Origin: an uncultured Coprococcus sp.
GTDB lineage: Bacteria; Bacillota; Clostridia; Lachnospirales; Lachnospiraceae
Assembly: GCA_900548215.1 (NCBI GenBank)
Contig: URJI01000040.1
Span: 1 to 23,899 of the forward strand
DNA length: 23,899 nt
Direction: 5' to 3'
Each line of letters opens with the position of its first letter. The stretch's first letter is position 1. Shown piece after piece: positions 14,548 through 23,899 of this stretch. Below the pieces are notes generated by a model that was given only the letters and a program-made list of their open reading frames with translations, ran no database searches and was not told where the DNA came from. A program made the translations under genes and the position numbers.

Positions 14548-15999
14548 ATGGGTAAGATTATTGGCGAAGGAATCACATTTGATGACGTTTTATTGGTGCC
14601 TGCATATTCAGAGGTATTACCAAATGACGTTGACCTTACAACACAGTTGACACAGAAGATTAAATTGAACATTCCTCTTATGAGTGCTGGTATGGATACT
14701 GTTACTGAGCATAGAATGGCTATTGCTATGGCTCGTCAGGGCGGTATAGGAGTTATTCACAAGAATATGACTATAGAGAAGCAGGCAGAGGAAGTAGACA
14801 AGGTTAAGCGTTCAGAGAACGGTGTTATATCTGATCCATTTTACTTATCTCCAGAGCATACATTAGCAGATGCAGATGCGCTGATGAGTAAGTTCAGAAT
14901 CTCAGGTGTTCCTATTACAGAAGATGGCAAGCTGGTAGGAATCATCACAAACCGTGACCTTAAGTTTGAGAAGGATTATTCAAAGAAGATTAAAGAGTCT
15001 ATGACATCAGAAGGTCTTGTGACTGCAAAGGAAGGAATTACACTTGATGAGGCAAGAGAGATTCTTGGCAAGGCTCGTAAGGAAAAGCTTCCAATTGTTG
15101 ATGATGATTTCCATCTCAAAGGACTTATCACTATCAAGGATATAGAGAAGCAGATCAAATATCCATATTCAGCTCATGATGCACAGGGAAGACTGCTCTG
15201 TGCGGCAGCAGTTGGATGTACAGCTAATATTCTTGACAGAGTTGCAGAGCTCGTTTCCTCAAAGGTTGATGCAATAGTCATAGATACAGCACATGGACAT
15301 TCAGCAAATGTTCTGAGAACATTCAAGATGGTCAAAGAGAAGTATCCTGATCTTCAGGTTATCGCTGGTAATGTTGCTACAAAGTCAGGTGCACAGGCCA
15401 TGATTGATATGGGAGTTGATGCTGTCAAGATTGGTATCGGACCTGGTTCTATCTGTACAACACGTGTGGTTGCTGGAATAGGTGTTCCACAGATCACAGC
15501 TATCATGCAGGCATATGATGCAGCTATGAATGCAGGAATCCCTGTTATCGCAGATGGTGGTATCAAGTATTCAGGAGATATCACAAAGGCTCTGGCTGCC
15601 GGTGCAAATGTATGTATGATGGGAAGTCTGTTTGCAGGAACAGATGAAGCTCCTGGTGATTTTGAACTTTATCAGGGACGTAAGTACAAGGTTTACAGAG
15701 GTATGGGATCAATCGCAGCTATGGAGAATGGTTCCAAGGACAGATACTTCCAGGAAAATGCACGAAAGCTTGTTCCAGAGGGAGTTGAAGGTCGTGTTGC
15801 ATACAAGGGATCACTTGAGGATACAGTATTCCAGCTCATCGGCGGACTTCGTTCAGGTATGGGTTACTGTGGCGCCAAGAATATCGAGGAACTTCATGAG
15901 AAGGCAGAGTTCGTAAAGATCTCAGCTGCTTCACTCAAGGAGAGCCATCCACACGACATTCACATTACAAAAGAAGCACCAAACTACAGTGTAGAGTAA
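14548..15999 (+). CDS. guaB: IMP dehydrogenase
   Basis: The 483-aa protein has full family length. It converts IMP to XMP with NAD+, the committed step of GMP synthesis, as a soluble tetramer. A TIM barrel begins with GEGITFDDVLLVPAYSEVLP and is interrupted by a CBS pair (about 95-205). The catalytic loop GPGSICTTRVVAG carries C303, and the flap region has YRGMGS. The ribosome site is a purine run, AGAGAGAGAAG. Codon use differs from the neighbours (more CGT and ATC, fewer ATA), as expected for a highly expressed gene. It has its own promoter with a leader hairpin and is followed directly by a repeat-rich structured element ending in a terminator. Confidence 0.97.
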   Translation: MGKIIGEGITFDDVLLVPAYSEVLPNDVDLTTQLTQKIKLNIPLMSAGMDTVTEHRMAIAMARQGGIGVIHKNMTIEKQAEEVDKVKRSENGVISDPFYLSPEHTLADADALMSKFRISGVPITEDGKLVGIITNRDLKFEKDYSKKIKESMTSEGLVTAKEGITLDEAREILGKARKEKLPIVDDDFHLKGLITIKDIEKQIKYPYSAHDAQGRLLCAAAVGCTANILDRVAELVSSKVDAIVIDTAHGHSANVLRTFKMVKEKYPDLQVIAGNVATKSGAQAMIDMGVDAVKIGIGPGSICTTRVVAGIGVPQITAIMQAYDAAMNAGIPVIADGGIKYSGDITKALAAGANVCMMGSLFAGTDEAPGDFELYQGRKYKVYRGMGSIAAMENGSKDRYFQENARKLVPEGVEGRVAYKGSLEDTVFQLIGGLRSGMGYCGAKNIEELHEKAEFVKISAASLKESHPHDIHITKEAPNYSVE

Positions 16000-16034
16000 T
16001 ATATCATAAGGGGGACCCGCTTGCGGGGGATTCC
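15999..16034 (+). repeat. 36-bp direct repeat, copy 1
   Basis: This copy is identical to 16088-16123, 89 bp apart. It contains the left arm of hairpin A1 and the inner CCCG-CTTG-CGGG stem-loop. Confidence 0.95.
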
Positions 16035-16087
16035 TTATGATGCAAGCAGACGCCGCGCGAAAGCGCCTTTACATGCGTCTGCACGAT

Positions 16088-16123
16088 ATATATCATAAGG
16101 GGGACCCGCTTGCGGGGGATTCC
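16088..16123 (+). repeat. 36-bp direct repeat, copy 2
   Basis: Perfect copy of 15999-16034. After it the sequence diverges for 56 nt and then returns to the shared TTATGATGCAAGCAG (16180-16194, also at 16035-16049). Confidence 0.95.
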
Positions 16124-16193
16124 GGCAGAGGAAGCGCACTGATGTGCGCGCAGGTCATCAAGCTGCGCTTGACGACATGTTATGATGCAAGCA

Positions 16194-16259
16194 GGCGTAT
16201 ATACAACAGATGTTTGACAGATGATGTATCTTCATAATCTGCTGTGTATACGCCTTTTT
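16194..16259 (+). terminator. Terminator hairpin B2
   Basis: A 17-bp stem with one G-U pair and one mismatch joins 16194-16210 to 16238-16254 (GGCGTATA... with ...TATACGCC) over a 27-nt loop, followed by TTTTT. It would end the guaB transcript including the whole structured element. Confidence 0.8.
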
Positions 16260-16272
16260 GATTTCTTTAATC

Positions 16273-16300
16273 TTGACAGTGAAGTACAATGTGAGATAAT
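16273..16300 (+). promoter_or_regulatory. Promoter of the GNAT-signal peptidase gene
   Basis: TTGACA (16273-16278), 16 nt, GATAAT (16295-16300), 45 nt before the start codon. Between 16301 and the start nothing but an AAGGAG (16326-16331) is seen. Confidence 0.8.
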
Positions 16301-16344
16301 GTTGTGTGGATATTTGCGGATTGACAAGGAGTGTATTACTTATT

Positions 16345-17400
16345 ATGAAGATCAAACAACCAAGATTAAAGGATCTGGATCAGATATGCAGGTTGGAGAG
16401 CGAGACGTTTCCTGCAACTGAAGCCGCCAGCAGAGAATCATTGGAGAGAAGACTTTTGGCGCACAGGCATACTTTCTGGGTTATAAAGAAAGATGGAGGC
16501 ATAGTTGCAGGGATAAATGGCATAACTACTAATGAGAAGAATCTTTCTGATCACATGTATGAAAGTGAGGACTTCTATGATGAAAAAGGCGAATGGCTCA
16601 TGATATTTGGAGTGTCTACTCTGCCGGATTATCGACATAGAGGCTATGCTTCAAAGATCATGAGAGAGGTTATGCAGGAAGTCGTCAGATCAAAGATGGC
16701 AGGAATTGTCCTCACGTGCAAGCCACATATGATTGATTTCTATAAACAGTTTGGTTTTATAGATGAAGGTGTATGCGATTCTGCTCATGGGGGAGAAAAA
16801 TGGCATCAGATGCGTTTGGTATCAGGTGATATAGAACGAAATTACAGATCAGAGATCATAGATTTCGTGATTACAGTAGGTATGGCCGCTGTTCTTGCAT
16901 TTGTGCTAGGGCATTTTATTGTCCTCAACTGCAATGTACCTACGGGATCCATGCTTGAGACTATACAGCTTGGTGATAATATTATAGGCAACAGACTTAC
17001 ATATAAGTTTTCAGATCCCAAGAGAGGTGACGTGGCTATATTCAAATGGCCGGACGATGAGTCTCAGGTATATATAAAAAGAATAATTGGTCTGCCTGGT
17101 GAGACAGTTGAGATCAAGGATGGCAAAGTGTATATCAACGGAAGTGATACGCCTATCATGGAGGATTATCTGAGCGATTATGCCAAAGGAGATAAGAGAT
17201 CATTTGGCCCATATAATGTCCCTGAGAATTGCTATTTAATGCTTGGAGATAACAGACCGGACTCGGCGGATGCACGATTATGGGAGCATACATATGTGAA
17301 GCGTGACAAGATACTTGCAAAAGCGGAGTTCATATATTATCCTTTTTCAGATGCTAAATGGCTTGGCAGCGGTGCTGATTATGGGGAAAGCGACAAGTGA
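16345..17400 (+). CDS. Fusion of GNAT N-acetyltransferase and signal peptidase I
   Basis: One uninterrupted 351-aa frame holds two domains. Residues 1-160 are a GNAT acetyltransferase, with the acetyl-CoA loop RHRGYA (97-102) after MIFGVSTLPDY and a C-terminal FYKQFGF. Residues 172-195 are a membrane helix. Residues 196-351 are signal peptidase I, with the catalytic serine S202 in PTGSM, the lysine K245 in YIKRIIGLPGE, and the box E-like GDNRPDSADAR (301-311). The peptidase cuts signal peptides outside the membrane. The helix would place the GNAT half in the cytoplasm. The ATG has AAGGAG 13 nt upstream, and the frame extends to a GTG at 16306. A sequencing-error fusion is unlikely, as the join is in frame and the peptidase has no separate start with a ribosome site. 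Confidence 0.88.
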   Translation: MKIKQPRLKDLDQICRLESETFPATEAASRESLERRLLAHRHTFWVIKKDGGIVAGINGITTNEKNLSDHMYESEDFYDEKGEWLMIFGVSTLPDYRHRGYASKIMREVMQEVVRSKMAGIVLTCKPHMIDFYKQFGFIDEGVCDSAHGGEKWHQMRLVSGDIERNYRSEIIDFVITVGMAAVLAFVLGHFIVLNCNVPTGSMLETIQLGDNIIGNRLTYKFSDPKRGDVAIFKWPDDESQVYIKRIIGLPGETVEIKDGKVYINGSDTPIMEDYLSDYAKGDKRSFGPYNVPENCYLMLGDNRPDSADARLWEHTYVKRDKILAKAEFIYYPFSDAKWLGSGADYGESDK

Positions 17401-17460
17401 TACATAGCAAGCGGTTGTTAGATTGGCTGATACTTCCAGTAAGACGAGGAGATGAAAGTA

Positions 17461-18273
17461 ATGAAGAAAGTCCGATTTGATATGCATTGTCATACGGCAG
17501 AGGGATCACCGGATGCTAAGGTTGGAATACTTGAATACGTGGAATTGCTTAAACAGAGAGGATTCCACGGAATGCTGGTGACTGATCATGATTCATATTC
17601 CGGATATAAGGCTTATGTACAGAATAGAGATAAGGTCGAAGATTTTGTAGTTCTTAGAGGCGTTGAGTATGATACATTTGATTATGGACATTTTATTATA
17701 GTTTTGCCATCTGATACACCTGAGGATGTGTATGATCTGTTTGAACACAGGGGGATGGCTCTGTTCAGGGTTATCAGAGTGGTACATGCTTTTGGCGGAA
17801 TACTTGGTCCTGCGCATCCGTATGGAGAGAAATTCATGAGCTTTGGAAGTACAAGAAAGCTGGGAGTTATAGAGCACAAATTGTATTCACAGCATTTTGA
17901 TTTCGTAGAAGGCTATAACTGCTGTGAGTCCGACAAAAAAAATCGCATGGCGAGACGGCTTGCAGCAGTGTATGATATTCCGCTGACGGGCGGAAGTGAT
18001 GCACACAAGGCAAAGTGTGTTGGGTTGGCAGGAACAATGCTTCCGGATTATATTGATTCGGAGGACAAGCTGATCCATTATATGACAGATGGCAATCATC
18101 CGGAGGTCGGTGGGAACAGATACCCAAAGACTCTGAAGGAGCGTATAGGACCAGCGGGTAAATTTCTGACATATGGGTTTTATTTTTACAATATGTATGG
18201 AGCATTCAGAAATTATCCTGCAAGATGCAGGGCATATTTGAAAGCAATGGCAAAACTGAAAGAGAAACATTAG
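17461..18273 (+). CDS. PHP-domain metal-dependent phosphoesterase
   Basis: The 270-aa soluble protein has the PHP metal-binding motifs in order: DMHCHT (H9, H11), TDHD (D42, H43), E69 in RGVEYD, H77, AHPYGE (H119) and GGSDAHK (D180, H182). The family uses two or three metal ions to hydrolyse phosphoesters; substrates range from histidinol phosphate to nucleoside bisphosphates and cannot be told here. The C-terminal part (about 215-270) is basic and aromatic. The ATG at 17461 has GAGGAG nine bases upstream; an earlier ATG at 17452 would touch that site and is less likely. It follows the fusion gene by 60 nt, probably in one operon. Confidence 0.88.
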   Translation: MKKVRFDMHCHTAEGSPDAKVGILEYVELLKQRGFHGMLVTDHDSYSGYKAYVQNRDKVEDFVVLRGVEYDTFDYGHFIIVLPSDTPEDVYDLFEHRGMALFRVIRVVHAFGGILGPAHPYGEKFMSFGSTRKLGVIEHKLYSQHFDFVEGYNCCESDKKNRMARRLAAVYDIPLTGGSDAHKAKCVGLAGTMLPDYIDSEDKLIHYMTDGNHPEVGGNRYPKTLKERIGPAGKFLTYGFYFYNMYGAFRNYPARCRAYLKAMAKLKEKH

Positions 18274-18350
18274 CAGATCAGGCAGTACGCTTTGAGGGAC
18301 AGCGGCTGATATATATCTGTGAAAAAATAAAGGTAAAGGGAAAGGAAGTT

Positions 18351-19772
18351 ATGGAAAAGAAGGAAAGAGGTAATTTTACAGGAACATTAGGATTCGTTAT
18401 GGCGGCGGCGGGAAGTGCCGTTGGTCTGGGAAACGTATGGAGATTTCCGTATCTGGCAGCAAAAGATAATGGAGGTGTATTCATATTTATATATGTCATT
18501 CTCGCACTGACATTTGGATTTACACTGCTCACTACGGATATAGCGATAGGAAGAAAGACCCAGCAGGGACCGCTTACTGCATATGGACAGTTACACAAAA
18601 AATGGAAATGGCTTGGCAGCTTGGCGTGGATAGTTCCTGTCATCATTCTTCCATACTATTGCACCATTGGTGGATGGGTTTTGAAGTATATGACAGCGTA
18701 TTTTACAGGGCAGACAAAGGCGGCAACAGGAGATGATTATTTTACCGGGTTTATAACAGCCCAGGTTGCACCAATTATATTTGCTCTGATATTCCTCACA
18801 GTGACAGGTGCGGTTGTGTTCTGTGGAGTGGAAAAGGGTATTGAGAAGTTCAGTAAGGTTCTCATGCCTATACTTGTTGTTCTTATCATAGGAATATCTA
18901 TTTACTCGCTTACCATCAAACATACTGCTGATGATGGTTCGATTAGAACTGGATTGGATGGACTTAAGGTTTACATAATCCCTGATTTTAAGGGAATGTC
19001 CTTCCGAGATGTATTTATGGTGGTTATGGATGCCATGGGTCAGCTGTTCTTCTCGATAAGTGTAGCGATGGGAATTATGGTCGCATACGGATCATATGTT
19101 AAGAAAGAAGTCAATCTGATGAAATCAATAAATCAGATAGAAATATTTGATACGGCCGTGGCTTTTCTTGCAGGTGTTATGATTGTCCCTGCTGTATATG
19201 TTTTCTCAGGAACAGAAGGTATGTCTGCAGGACCGGGACTTATGTTCATCTCTTTGCCAAAGGTATTTAATGCTATGGGACCTGTTGGAACGGTCATAGG
19301 AGCAGCGTTCTTCATCATGGTTACATTTGCGGCAATCACGTCATCAGTATCGGTTATGGAAGCAATAGTATCGGGACTCATGGACAGATTCCATCTGAGC
19401 AGAAAAGTGAGTGCGGTCATAACTACGGTATATGCCATTGTTGGTATGCTGGTTGTGTGCTTTGGCTACAATATCTGGTATTTCGAGCTCAAGCTGCCAA
19501 ATGGCTCGACAGCACAGATACTTGATGTAATGGATTACCTGAGCAACAACATCTTTATGCCTCTTGTGGCTATCCTCTCATGCATACTTATCGGTTGGGT
19601 AGTGAAACCGAAGACGGTTATTGATGAGGTCACAAGAAACGGTGAAAAATTTAGCAGAAAAGTACTGTATATAGTCATGGTGAAGGTTGTAGCACCTTTA
19701 CTTCTTGCACTGCTGCTTCTCCAGTCGTTTGGAGTGGATGTTGTACAGTTTGTGACGAATCTGTTTAAGTAA
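18351..19772 (+). CDS. Neurotransmitter:sodium symporter (NSS) family transporter
   Basis: The 473-aa membrane protein has about 11-12 helices in the LeuT fold. It opens with the hallmark first helix GSAVGLGNVWRFPYL (about 20-34), which holds Na+ and substrate contacts. Other family stretches include the PYYCTIGGWVLKY region and FAAITSSVSVMEAIVSGLMD. Bacterial members import amino acids with Na+. The ATG at 18351 has AAAGGAAG just upstream; the frame is open back to 18225 and overlaps the PHP gene there, but has no ribosome site. No promoter is obvious in the 77-nt gap, so it may be read from the upstream genes. A strong terminator follows. Confidence 0.93.
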   Translation: MEKKERGNFTGTLGFVMAAAGSAVGLGNVWRFPYLAAKDNGGVFIFIYVILALTFGFTLLTTDIAIGRKTQQGPLTAYGQLHKKWKWLGSLAWIVPVIILPYYCTIGGWVLKYMTAYFTGQTKAATGDDYFTGFITAQVAPIIFALIFLTVTGAVVFCGVEKGIEKFSKVLMPILVVLIIGISIYSLTIKHTADDGSIRTGLDGLKVYIIPDFKGMSFRDVFMVVMDAMGQLFFSISVAMGIMVAYGSYVKKEVNLMKSINQIEIFDTAVAFLAGVMIVPAVYVFSGTEGMSAGPGLMFISLPKVFNAMGPVGTVIGAAFFIMVTFAAITSSVSVMEAIVSGLMDRFHLSRKVSAVITTVYAIVGMLVVCFGYNIWYFELKLPNGSTAQILDVMDYLSNNIFMPLVAILSCILIGWVVKPKTVIDEVTRNGEKFSRKVLYIVMVKVVAPLLLALLLLQSFGVDVVQFVTNLFK

Positions 19773-19809
19773 TTAATAAAGTTTGTTAGTTTGTTTATTA
19801 GTGAAATAG

Positions 19810-19855
19810 GGACATCCCATACCTGTTATTTTGCAGGTTATGGGATGTCCTTTTT
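19810..19855 (+). terminator. Strong terminator after the NSS gene
   Basis: GGACATCCCATACCTG (19810-19825) pairs with the arm at 19834-19850 with a single bulged base, followed by TTTTT. It ends the group of genes that starts at 16345. Confidence 0.93.
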
Positions 19856-19942
19856 CGGTTATAGAAGTATTTACGTTTTCATGATATACTTTTTCATATC
19901 TGTAAGCAAATGTGCCAGAGAATGGAAGATATTAAATGAATG

Positions 19943-19969
19943 TGTCAAGTTTTCTATGAAAACTTGACA
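19943..19969. repeat. Perfect 12-bp palindrome upstream of hsdM
   Basis: Arms TGTCAAGTTTTC (19943-19954) and GAAAACTTGACA (19958-19969) are separated by TAT. No T-run follows, so it is not a terminator. It lies 64 nt before the hsdM start. It may be an operator, an mRNA leader hairpin or one end of a dispersed repeat. Confidence 0.85.
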
Positions 19970-19972
19970 TGT

Positions 19973-20009
19973 AGCTCCAACCATTTGTCGAAGGCAAATG
20001 GCTGGAGCT
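19973..20009 (+). repeat. Second hairpin upstream of hsdM
   Basis: AGCTCCA + CCATTTG (19973-19987) pairs with CAAATGG + TGGAGCT (19995-20009) with one A/C mismatch and the loop TCGAAGG. It begins three bases after the palindrome and ends about 10 nt before the hsdM ribosome site (GGAGGGA). Confidence 0.85.
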
Positions 20010-20032
20010 CAAAGAAAACGGAGGGAAAGAGA

Positions 20033-21598
20033 ATGGTTGACACCAAAAAGGAACAGGAACGTGATGAACTGCACCGCGCGATATGGGCGATTGCAGATGA
20101 ACTGCGTGGTGCAGTCGATGGCTGGGATTTTAAAAATTATGTTCTGGGCACGATGTTCTATCGATATATTTCCGAAAACCTGTGTAATTATATAAATAGT
20201 GGTGAGATTGATGCAGGCAACATTGATTTTGACTTTGCAAAAATGCCGGATGAGGATGCAGAAGAAGCAAGAGAAGGACTGGTAGAGGAAAAAGGATTTT
20301 TTATTCTTCCGAGTGAGCTTTTCTGTAATGTCCGTGCCAATGCTGCAAATGATGAAAACTTAAATGAGACGCTGGAGAAAGTGTTTCGTCATATTGAGGA
20401 ATCGGCAAAGGGCAGTGAGGCAGAGAGTGACTTTGCCGGACTGTTTGATGACTACGATGTAAACAGTAATAAACTGGGTTCTACGGTTGCAAAGCGCAAC
20501 GAAAAACTTGTAAAGCTGCTGAATGGCGTGGGTGATATGAATCTTGGCGATGTGAAAGATCATTCTATCGATGCCTTTGGTGATGCGTATGAATACCTTA
20601 TGACTATGTACGCATCGAATGCGGGAAAATCCGGTGGAGAGTTTTTTACTCCGGCAGATGTATCAGAATTGCTCACACGTCTTGGGACAGTAGGAAAAAC
20701 GGAAATTAATAAAGTATATGATCCGGCATGTGGTTCTGGCTCGTTGCTTCTTAAAGCAGAGAAGGTTCTTGGCAGAGATGCTATCCGCAACGGCTTTTAT
20801 GGACAGGAGATCAATATTACAACCTATAACCTGTGTCGTATTAATATGTTCCTGCATGATGTGGGATTTGACAAATTTGATATAGCCTGTGAAGATACAT
20901 TGCTCAGTCCGCAACACTGGGATGATGAGCCATTTGAACTTATCGTTTCGAATCCGCCATATTCTATCAAGTGGGCGGGAGATGAAAATCCGCTGCTTAT
21001 CAATGATCCGCGATTTGCTCCGGCTGGAGTCCTGGCGCCGAAGAGTAAAGCAGATATGGCATTTATCATGCACAGCCTGGCATGGCTTGCGTCAAATGGT
21101 ACTGCCGCGATAGTATGTTTTCCGGGAATCATGTACAGAGGCGGTGCAGAGCAGAAAATCCGTAAATATCTGGTAGATAATAACTATGTGGACTGTATTA
21201 TCCAGCTACCAAGTAATCTTTTCTTTGGTACGTCAATAGCGACATGTATTATGGTCATGAAGAGAAACAAGGCTGATAATAAGACTCTGTTTATAGATGC
21301 GACAAAAGAATGTGTAAAGGTAACAAACAACAACAAACTGACACCAGAGAATATTGATCGTATTGTGGATGAGTTTGCAAAGAGGAAAGAAGTGGAGCAC
21401 TTCTCACATCTTGCAAGCTATGAAGAAGTATCAGGCAACGATTATAATCTGTCTGTATCCACTTATGTGGAAACGGAAGATACCAGAGAGAAGATAGATA
21501 TTGTTGAGCTGAATGCGGAAATCAAAGAGATTGTTGCCCGTGAACAGGTACTACGTGATGAGATTGATAAGATAATTGCAGAAATTGAGGTGGGTTGA
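20033..21598 (+). CDS. hsdM: Type I restriction-modification DNA methyltransferase subunit (type IC-like)
   Basis: The 521-aa protein closely follows the EcoR124I-type methyltransferase in length and wording: HRAIWAIADELRGAVDGWDF at the N-terminus, GKSGGEFFTP, AdoMet motif I DPACGSGSLLL (230-240), the adenine-N6 catalytic NPPY (307-310), and LAPKSKAD and CFPGIMYRGGAEQKIRKYLV. Two such subunits with HsdS form the methylase that protects one half-site of a bipartite target; with HsdR they form the nuclease. The start is ATG 20033 behind GGAGGGA; the frame also opens at 19940 but that would translate through both leader hairpins. CGT/CGC-rich arginine codons differ from nearby housekeeping genes, fitting acquisition by transfer. 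It is followed one base later by the DUF1016 nuclease gene. Confidence 0.96.
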   Translation: MVDTKKEQERDELHRAIWAIADELRGAVDGWDFKNYVLGTMFYRYISENLCNYINSGEIDAGNIDFDFAKMPDEDAEEAREGLVEEKGFFILPSELFCNVRANAANDENLNETLEKVFRHIEESAKGSEAESDFAGLFDDYDVNSNKLGSTVAKRNEKLVKLLNGVGDMNLGDVKDHSIDAFGDAYEYLMTMYASNAGKSGGEFFTPADVSELLTRLGTVGKTEINKVYDPACGSGSLLLKAEKVLGRDAIRNGFYGQEINITTYNLCRINMFLHDVGFDKFDIACEDTLLSPQHWDDEPFELIVSNPPYSIKWAGDENPLLINDPRFAPAGVLAPKSKADMAFIMHSLAWLASNGTAAIVCFPGIMYRGGAEQKIRKYLVDNNYVDCIIQLPSNLFFGTSIATCIMVMKRNKADNKTLFIDATKECVKVTNNNKLTPENIDRIVDEFAKRKEVEHFSHLASYEEVSGNDYNLSVSTYVETEDTREKIDIVELNAEIKEIVAREQVLRDEIDKIIAEIEVG

Positions 21599-21599
21599 T

Positions 21600-22659
21600 A
21601 TGGGAAATAGTCTGATGGAGTATCAATCTGTTATTACAGATATAAAGAATATCATAAATGCAGGGCAGCGAGAGGCGTATGGTGCTGCCAGCAAAGCGAT
21701 GGTTCTGACTTATTGGAATATAGGAAAAAGAATCGTCGAGCAGGATCAGGCAGGAAAAGAGCATGCAGAGTATGGAAAAAAGATGTTAGCTGCACTGTCT
21801 GATGAATTGAAGAAGGAATATGGAAACGGATATTCTGAACGTAATCTGCGATATTTTAGGAAATTTTACCAATATTTTCCAGATGAAGAGATTTGGAACA
21901 CATGTGTTCCAAATTTAAATTGGTCGCAATTCCGCAGTCTTTTGCGTGTGCCAGATGAAAATGCACGTATCTGGTATATGAACGAAGCGGCGAAAGAGGG
22001 GTGGAGCAGCAGAACGCTTGATCGAAATATTGCGACACAGTACTATAACCGGCTTTTGAAGTCGCCTGCAAAAGAAAATGTGATTGCAGAGATGAAAGAG
22101 AAAACATCTGATTTTCAAAAAAGCAGCTTTGAATTACTCAAGAATCCAATCATGGCAGAGTTCTTGGGGTTTAAGAATGAAGACAGCTATCTGGAAAGTG
22201 ACCTTGAGGCGGCAATCATATCGCATATACGAGACTTTCTTATGGAGATGGGAAGAGGCTTTGCCTTTGTTGCCCGTCAGCAGCATATAGTCACAGAAAC
22301 AGAAGACTATTATATTGATCTTGTTTTTTATAACATTGAACTCAAATGTTATGTATTGATTGATCTGAAGATGGGAAAGATTACACATCAGGATGTGGGA
22401 CAGATTGATATGTATGTGCGGATGTATGATGAATTGAAGTGCAAACCGGGTGATAACCCGACAATCGGTATCCTGCTCTGCTCAGAAACGGATGAGGATA
22501 TAGCAAGATATTCGGTGTTACATGATAATGATCATCTCTTTATGTCAAAATATCTGACATGCCTGCCTACAAAAGAGCAGCTGAAGGTCGAGATAGAACG
22601 TCAGAAGGAGATTTTCTATATGCAGCACCCGGATGCAGATAAGAATGGCGGTGAGCGGG

Positions 22660-22667
<8 letters not shown>
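21600..22667 (+). CDS. DUF1016/YhcG-family PD-(D/E)XK nuclease in the type I RM operon
   Basis: The 355-aa protein has the two parts of the YhcG family: an N-terminal helical DUF1016 domain (about 8-160; YWNIGKRIVEQDQ, YGNGYSERNLRYFRKFYQ, LNWSQFRSLLRV) and a C-terminal PD-(D/E)XK nuclease fold (about 190-345) with D240 in YYIDLVFYN and D255/K257 in IDLKMGK. The catalytic residues are intact, so a DNA nuclease or Holliday-junction-type activity is likely, but the role is not established. It starts one base after the hsdM stop (GAGGTGGG as ribosome site), and its end overlaps the hsdS start by 8 nt, so it is translationally built into the restriction operon. The start at 21600 is preferred to a TTG at 21576. 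Confidence 0.92.

Positions 22668-23899
<1,232 letters not shown>

Larger units (their letters stand above)
15999..16259 (+). repeat. Modular hairpin element after guaB (two A-B units)
   Basis: This GC-rich block of about 260 bp begins at the guaB stop codon. Unit 1 has hairpin A1, an outer stem CATAAGG (16005-16011) with CCTTATG (16033-16039) and inner CCCG-CTTG-CGGG, then the linker ATGCAAGCAG, then hairpin B1, GCAGACGC (16046-16053) with GCGTCTGC (16075-16082) and inner GCGC-GAAA-GCGC. Unit 2 repeats the order: A2 opens with the same 36 bp, but its outer stem CATAA closes only at TTATG (16180-16184), around about 55 inserted nt with their own stems. The same linker follows, then B2, a long hairpin ending in a T-run. 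No protein is encoded. It may be a dispersed palindromic repeat, a 3'-UTR structure or a small RNA. Confidence 0.7.

Noticed and set aside
15999..16123. Two 36-bp direct repeats as a CRISPR array
   Set aside because: There are only two copies, the spacing is explained by the hairpin module, the sequence between forms its own stem-loop, and there are no cas genes.
19964..19992. TTGACA in the right arm of the hsdM palindrome as a -35 box
   Set aside because: No -10-like hexamer is found 16-18 nt downstream; the region there is the second hairpin.
19940..20032. Upstream extension of HsdM from the ATG at 19940
   Set aside because: It would translate both leader palindromes and has no ribosome site, while ATG 20033 has GGAGGGA and gives the family's usual N-terminus and length.

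Overview
The window looks like a chromosomal segment of a low-GC Gram-positive bacterium of the class Clostridia, most likely Lachnospiraceae. This is inferred from AT-rich spacers, AGA/ATA-rich codon use, strong GGAGG ribosome sites, consensus TTGACA/TATAAT promoters, a DUF4317 gene and a lipoteichoic-acid-synthase-like gene. No species can be named from sequence alone.

Layout. (1) Positions 1-6272: a cut tRNA-Pro(UGG) on the minus strand with its own consensus promoter; then, on the plus strand, an AEC-type permease, an Lrp/AsnC regulator overlapping a shikimate-kinase-like gene, a CaCA sodium/calcium exchanger, a sodium:solute symporter with its own promoter, and a CorA-type metal transporter. 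(2) 6273-10915: a DUF4317 gene on the minus strand, convergent with corA, then a two-component pair (OmpR-type regulator and a large multi-pass sensor kinase). (3) 10905-12086: an unusual Fur-family regulator with no histidine and a cysteine tail, paired with a small membrane-anchored heavy-metal-associated (HMA) protein, behind a promoter whose -10 is covered by a palindrome; then tRNA-Gly(GCC). (4) 12115-16259: an LtaS-like synthase with an extra C-terminal domain, guaB (IMP dehydrogenase) behind a leader hairpin, and a GC-rich element of about 260 bp built from two copies of a hairpin module. (5) 16273-19855: a single ORF joining a GNAT acetyltransferase to signal peptidase I, a PHP-domain phosphoesterase and a neurotransmitter:sodium symporter. 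(6) 19943-23899: two palindromes, then a type IC-like restriction-modification operon: hsdM, a DUF1016/YhcG PD-(D/E)XK nuclease, and hsdS, which is still open at the window edge.

The most notable points are at the right end and in the middle. hsdS carries the TAEL-type 12-bp repeats known to set target spacing in EcoR124I relatives. Its C-terminus runs into a tetranucleotide tract of at least 13 units that is open in all three frames, so length changes would switch the downstream frame. The GNAT-signal peptidase fusion, the histidine-free Fur protein with its HMA partner, and the modular hairpin element after guaB are the other candidates for undescribed biology. hsdR is not in the window.
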